DNA of 64,000 nucleotides. It comes from Rhizobium sp. L51/94 (GTDB lineage: Bacteria > Pseudomonadota > Alphaproteobacteria > Rhizobiales > Rhizobiaceae). Below the pieces are notes generated by a model. The model saw nothing but the letters and a program-made list of their open reading frames with translations. It had not been told where the DNA came from and did not search any database. The stretch lies in contig NZ_CP072141.1 in assembly GCF_019355555.1 (NCBI RefSeq), forward strand, positions 2,846,001 through 2,910,000. Direction: 5' to 3'. The position numbers were made by a program, and so were the translations under genes. Positions 61,012-64,000 of this stretch are shown here, in pieces; position 1 is the first letter of the stretch; every line of letters begins with the position of its first letter.

Positions 61012-61302
61012 ATGAAATTTGTGCCTTTGCTTGTCGCTGCCGTCTTGCTCTCTCCCGGCCTTTCGCTGGCGGCACAATGTACACCGAATGACGCCTCGGC
61101 CCGGATTCTGGCATCCCCAAACCCGGACGACATCCATCCGGACTGGAGCGACGGCTCGACTATCGGGTTAAGCTGGACCTTCGAAGGTAAGGAAGTCGGC
61201 GACAGCGGCGACTACATGAAGGGAAAGCTAATTTCCCCGCGTGGCGATGTCACCAACAAGGGTGTCTATATTATTGCCCGCGAATGGGATTGCGCCGAAT
61301 AG
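61012..61302 (+). CDS. Small secreted protein (96 aa)
   Basis: A 96-aa protein with a clear signal peptide (MKFVPLLVAAVLLSPGLSLA, cleavage near AAQC). The mature ~75 residues contain two cysteines, one at each end (QCTPND and REWDCAE), which could form a disulfide. The core (GLSWTFEGKEVGDSGDYMKG; KGVYIIAREW) looks like a small beta fold. The ATG at 61012 has GAGGAG 7-12 nt upstream. Function unknown. Confidence 0.72.
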   Translation: MKFVPLLVAAVLLSPGLSLAAQCTPNDASARILASPNPDDIHPDWSDGSTIGLSWTFEGKEVGDSGDYMKGKLISPRGDVTNKGVYIIAREWDCAE

Positions 61303-61455
61303 GCGCTGCGCCGAGCCCGCCACGTTGCAGAACCGAGCCCGATTTCCCGTTGATCGAACGGGCAAAGCAGTGGAGAATAGCGCCAGTTCAGCGTCCCGCG
61401 CCAAGACCCGCTGGCGGCGTCTGCAACATTTCGTGTCCCAGCAGGAATCGATCCC

Positions 61456-61947
61456 TTGATCCAGACATCCCTCCCCCGACTTCGCGCCCTCAGCCTTGCC
61501 GTTGGCACCTTCGTCGCTCTTGTGCTGCCGCAGACGGCTGCGATGGCGGCGCCCAGCTGCTGGTCGCTGTTGCAGAGCAAATACGGTCCCGGCATCCTGA
61601 AGGCCGCCGACGAAGCCAATCCCTGCGCCAAAATTCCCGGTTTCGACAAGAAGGAGCGCTTCAACCTCACCGGCCTCGATCTCTGCACCGCGCCGGATGG
61701 CGTGCAGATCAACGCCCAGGCTGACCTTGCCTGCAAATCGAGTTCGCACGGACTTCTCGGCGGCATCGATATGAAGGGCAAGCTGCAGGCATCGATGTCC
61801 GTCGATATCGGCGCCTGCAAGGTCACCGACGCCCGTGTCAGCGTCAGCGGCCCCGTCGGCGAATTGCTGAGCTCGGTCGGCGATATCCAGAATCTGGCGC
61901 GCAATTTTGCCCAGAAGAAGATATCAGAGGTCTGCGGCCCCCACTAG
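61456..61947 (+). CDS. Secreted hypothetical protein (163 aa), TTG start
   Basis: A 163-aa protein. A signal peptide (RLRALSLAVGTFVALVLPQT) ends at AAMAAPS. The mature part has five cysteines (PSCWSLL, ANPCAKI, LDLCTAP, LACKSS and IGACKVT) plus a sixth in EVCGPH, suggesting disulfide bonds in the periplasm. No known domain. The start must be TTG at 61456 to include the signal peptide; AGGA lies 10 nt upstream. It lies 153 nt after the other small secreted gene. Confidence 0.7.
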   Translation: MIQTSLPRLRALSLAVGTFVALVLPQTAAMAAPSCWSLLQSKYGPGILKAADEANPCAKIPGFDKKERFNLTGLDLCTAPDGVQINAQADLACKSSSHGLLGGIDMKGKLQASMSVDIGACKVTDARVSVSGPVGELLSSVGDIQNLARNFAQKKISEVCGPH

Positions 61948-62074
61948 CCACGTGCTCTGAAAAGCGGCGGCCTGCACCTGCAAGCGGTCAGCCACTGTGG
62001 CAAACTGCTGCGCCGTTGCCGTTTTGTACTCATCCCCTCTTCACTTTCCGCCTTCGCCGCTCCATATTCCGGGC

Positions 62075-64000
62075 ATGGCCAGATCCCCGAAAAACTCTCC
62101 CGCTCGCGATGATCGAAATACCGGTTTCGAGGAGGCGCCGCAGGCGCCGTTCGAAGGCGCGCCGCTGTCAGGCGGGGTTGCCGACTGGGTAAAGCAGCTC
62201 GAAGCGGAAGCCGAGATCTCCGGCGTCGAGACGCAGCGCGAGATCGCCTCCAAGGCCGGCAAGCATCGCAAGAAGGTGGAAATCGCCGCCTCGAAATCGG
62301 CGCGCGGTACATCCATGGGCGGTTCGACCGATCCGAAGACGCGGGCTGCCGCCGGGCTCAATCCGGTTTCCGGCATGGATACGTCGCTCGAAGACGCCGC
62401 CAATGCAGGCACGGCCGTCACCGCCACGGTCGAGGCGCTTTCGGCGCTGATCGAGAGCGGCAATCCGCTGTTCAAGGACGGCAAGATGTGGACCCCGCAT
62501 CGCCCTGCCAGGCCGGAAAAATCGGAGGGCGGTATCAGGATCCGCATGCAGTCCGACTATGAGCCGGCCGGCGACCAGCCGACGGCGATCAAGGAACTTG
62601 TCGCCGGCATCGAATCCGGCGAGCGCAGCCAGGTGCTGCTTGGCGTCACCGGCTCCGGCAAGACCTTCACCATGGCCAAGGTGATCGAGGCGACGCAGCG
62701 CCCTGCCCTCATTCTCGCACCGAACAAGACGCTGGCGGCCCAGCTCTATTCCGAGTTCAAGAACTTCTTCCCAGACAACGCGGTCGAATATTTCGTTTCC
62801 TATTACGACTATTACCAGCCGGAAGCCTATGTACCGCGCTCCGACACCTTCATCGAGAAGGAATCGTCGATCAACGAGCAGATCGACCGGATGCGCCACT
62901 CCGCCACCCGCTCGCTGCTGGAGCGCGACGACTGCATCATCGTCGCCTCCGTCTCCTGCATCTACGGTATCGGCTCGGTCGAGACCTACACGGCGATGAC
63001 CTTCCAGATGACGGTCGGCGACAAGCTCGACCAGCGGCAATTGCTCGCCGACCTCGTGGCCCAGCAGTACAAGCGCCGCGACATGGATTTCCAGCGCGGC
63101 TCTTTCCGGGTGCGCGGCGATACGATCGAGCTCTTTCCCGCCCACTTGGAAGATGCGGCCTGGCGGATTTCGATGTTTGGCGACGAGATCGACTCGATCA
63201 CCGAGTTCGACCCGCTGACCGGCCACAAGACGGGCGACCTGAAATCGGTCAAGATCTACGCCAACTCGCACTATGTGACGCCGCGCCCGACACTGAACGG
63301 CGCCATCCGCCACATCAAGGAAGAGCTGAAAATGCGGCTGGCCGAGCTTGAAAAAGGCGGCCGTCTGCTGGAAGCCCAGCGGCTGGAGCAGCGCACCCGC
63401 TACGACATCGAGATGATCGAGGCGACCGGTTCCTGTGCCGGCATCGAAAACTATTCGCGCTATCTCACCGGCCGCAACCCGGGCGAGCCGCCACCCACCC
63501 TGTTCGAATACATCCCCGACAATGCCCTGCTGTTCATCGACGAGAGCCACGTCTCCGTCAGCCAGATCGGTGGCATGTACCGGGGCGACTTCAAGCGCAA
63601 GGCGACGCTGGCCGAATACGGTTTCCGCCTTCCGTCCTGCATGGACAATCGGCCTCTGCGGTTCGAGGAATGGGACGCCATGCGCCCCAACACCATCGCC
63701 GTGTCGGCGACGCCCGGAAACTGGGAAATGGAGCAATCAGGCGGCGTCTTTGCGGAGCAGGTCATCCGCCCGACCGGGCTGATCGATCCGCCCGTCGAAG
63801 TGCGCTCCGCCCGCAGCCAGGTTGACGACGTGCTTGGCGAGATCCGCGAGACGGCGGCTGCCGGCTACCGTACGCTGGTCACTGTCCTCACCAAGCGCAT
63901 GGCCGAGGATTTGACGGAATACCTGCACGAACAGGGCGTGCGTGTGCGCTACATGCACTCCGACATCGACACCCTGGAGCGCATCGAGATCATTCGCGAC
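62075..64000 (+). CDS. uvrB: Excinuclease ABC subunit B, 3' truncated by the window
   Basis: The frame is open from the ATG at 62075 to the right window edge (642 codons seen). About 157 residues of variable, Ala/Glu/Ser-rich extension precede the UvrB core, which starts at [18 protein letters not shown]. The Walker A motif is [10 protein letters not shown], the beta-hairpin that probes DNA has [12 protein letters not shown], and further motifs are [10 protein letters not shown] and [18 protein letters not shown]. UvrB verifies lesions in nucleotide excision repair with UvrA and UvrC. Long N-terminal extensions are known in rhizobial UvrB. A start at 62546 would give a normal-length protein. 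Confidence 0.95.
   Translation, partial: MARSPKNSPARDDRNTGFEEAPQAPFEGAPLSGGVADWVKQLEAEAEISGVETQREIASKAGKHRKKVEIAASKSARGTSMGGSTDPKTRAAAGLNPVSGMDTSLEDAANAGTAVTATVEALSALIESGNPLFKDGKMWTPHRPARPEKSEGGIRIRMQSDYEPAGDQPTAIKELVAGIESGERSQVLLGVTGSGKTFTMAKVIEATQRPALILAPNKTLAAQLYSEFKNFFPDNAVEYFVSYYDYYQPEAYVPRSDTFIEKESSINEQIDRMRHSATRSLLERDDCIIVASVSCIYGIGSVETYTAMTFQMTVGDKLDQRQLLADLVAQQYKRRDMDFQRGSFRVRGDTIELFPAHLEDAAWRISMFGDEIDSITEFDPLTGHKTGDLKSVKIYANSHYVTPRPTLNGAIRHIKEELKMRLAELEKGGRLLEAQRLEQRTRYDIEMIEATGSCAGIENYSRYLTGRNPGEPPPTLFEYIPDNALLFIDESHVSVSQIGGMYRGDFKRKATLAEYGFRLPSCMDNRPLRFEEWDAMRPNTIAVSATPGNWEMEQSGGVFAEQVIRPTGLIDPPVEVRSARSQVDDVLGEIRETAAAGYRTLVTVLTKRMAEDLTEYLHEQGVRVRYMHSDIDTLERIEIIRD

Overview
The window is a stretch of alphaproteobacterial chromosome, almost certainly from the Rhizobiaceae (Rhizobium or a close relative). 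The pointers are an ExoR-type regulator, PopZ next to valS, a class I PHA synthase, a UvrB with a long N-terminal extension, DUF1127 mini-proteins, and a small RNA whose three loops carry CU-rich anti-Shine-Dalgarno motifs (alpha-r14 type). GC is high throughout and most genes are housekeeping. No insertion sequence, prophage or CRISPR array was seen.

Layout. 1-5.6 kb: the end of an HtrA-like protein that lacks the usual catalytic serine, an MFS transporter, DUF192 and double cold-shock proteins, a glyoxalase and a lipoprotein. 5.7-6.15 kb: two identical tRNA-Glu genes, each with its own promoter. 6.2-11.4 kb (minus): recJ, hom, an aminotransferase and a SHOCT-like lipoprotein. 11.5-18.2 kb (plus): phaC, sfsA, map, radC, a membrane-anchored phosphatase and sthA. 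18.2-18.9 kb is non-coding and holds an inverted pair of palindromic repeats. 18.9-22.5 kb (minus): tig, tRNA-Leu, a GDYXXLXY-type and a DUF2157-type membrane protein. 22.8-23.9 kb: the sRNA and two DUF1127 genes, each unit ending in a strong terminator. 23.9-30.1 kb: trmFO, then a minus-strand group with homologues of the mitochondrial complex I assembly factors NDUFAF6 and NDUFAF3 beside secDF and yajC.

30.3-34.2 kb: a DUF815 ATPase, an EAL protein with a broken GGDEF motif, and a DUF1348-TetR pair with a palindromic operator. 34.3-49.3 kb is a long minus-strand block (transcribed dgt, argS, SPOR protein, nagZ, scpA, scpB, tatA, tatB, tatC, serS, surE remnant, pcm, NlpD-like protein) covering translation, chromosome segregation, Tat export and cell-wall turnover. 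Here surE survives only as a C-terminal stub whose stop codon still overlaps the pcm start. 49.5-53.5 kb: erpA, xth, exoR and a FadL-type outer-membrane channel. 53.9-58.8 kb: valS, popZ and a PIMT-family methyltransferase. 59.0-60.0 kb is a small AT-richer cassette (zinc-ribbon protein plus coiled-coil membrane protein) beside tRNA-Cys. The window closes with tRNA-Asn, two small secreted proteins and the start of uvrB.

The most interesting locus is the anti-SD sRNA followed by two DUF1127 genes (22.8-23.9 kb). It resembles the alpha-r14 locus of rhizobia and, in gene content, the CcsR RNA/CcaF1 system of Rhodobacter. Other points worth a second look are the surE deletion, the degenerate LytM, GGDEF and protease active sites, the TetR operator, and the unidentified pair at the tRNA-Cys gene.
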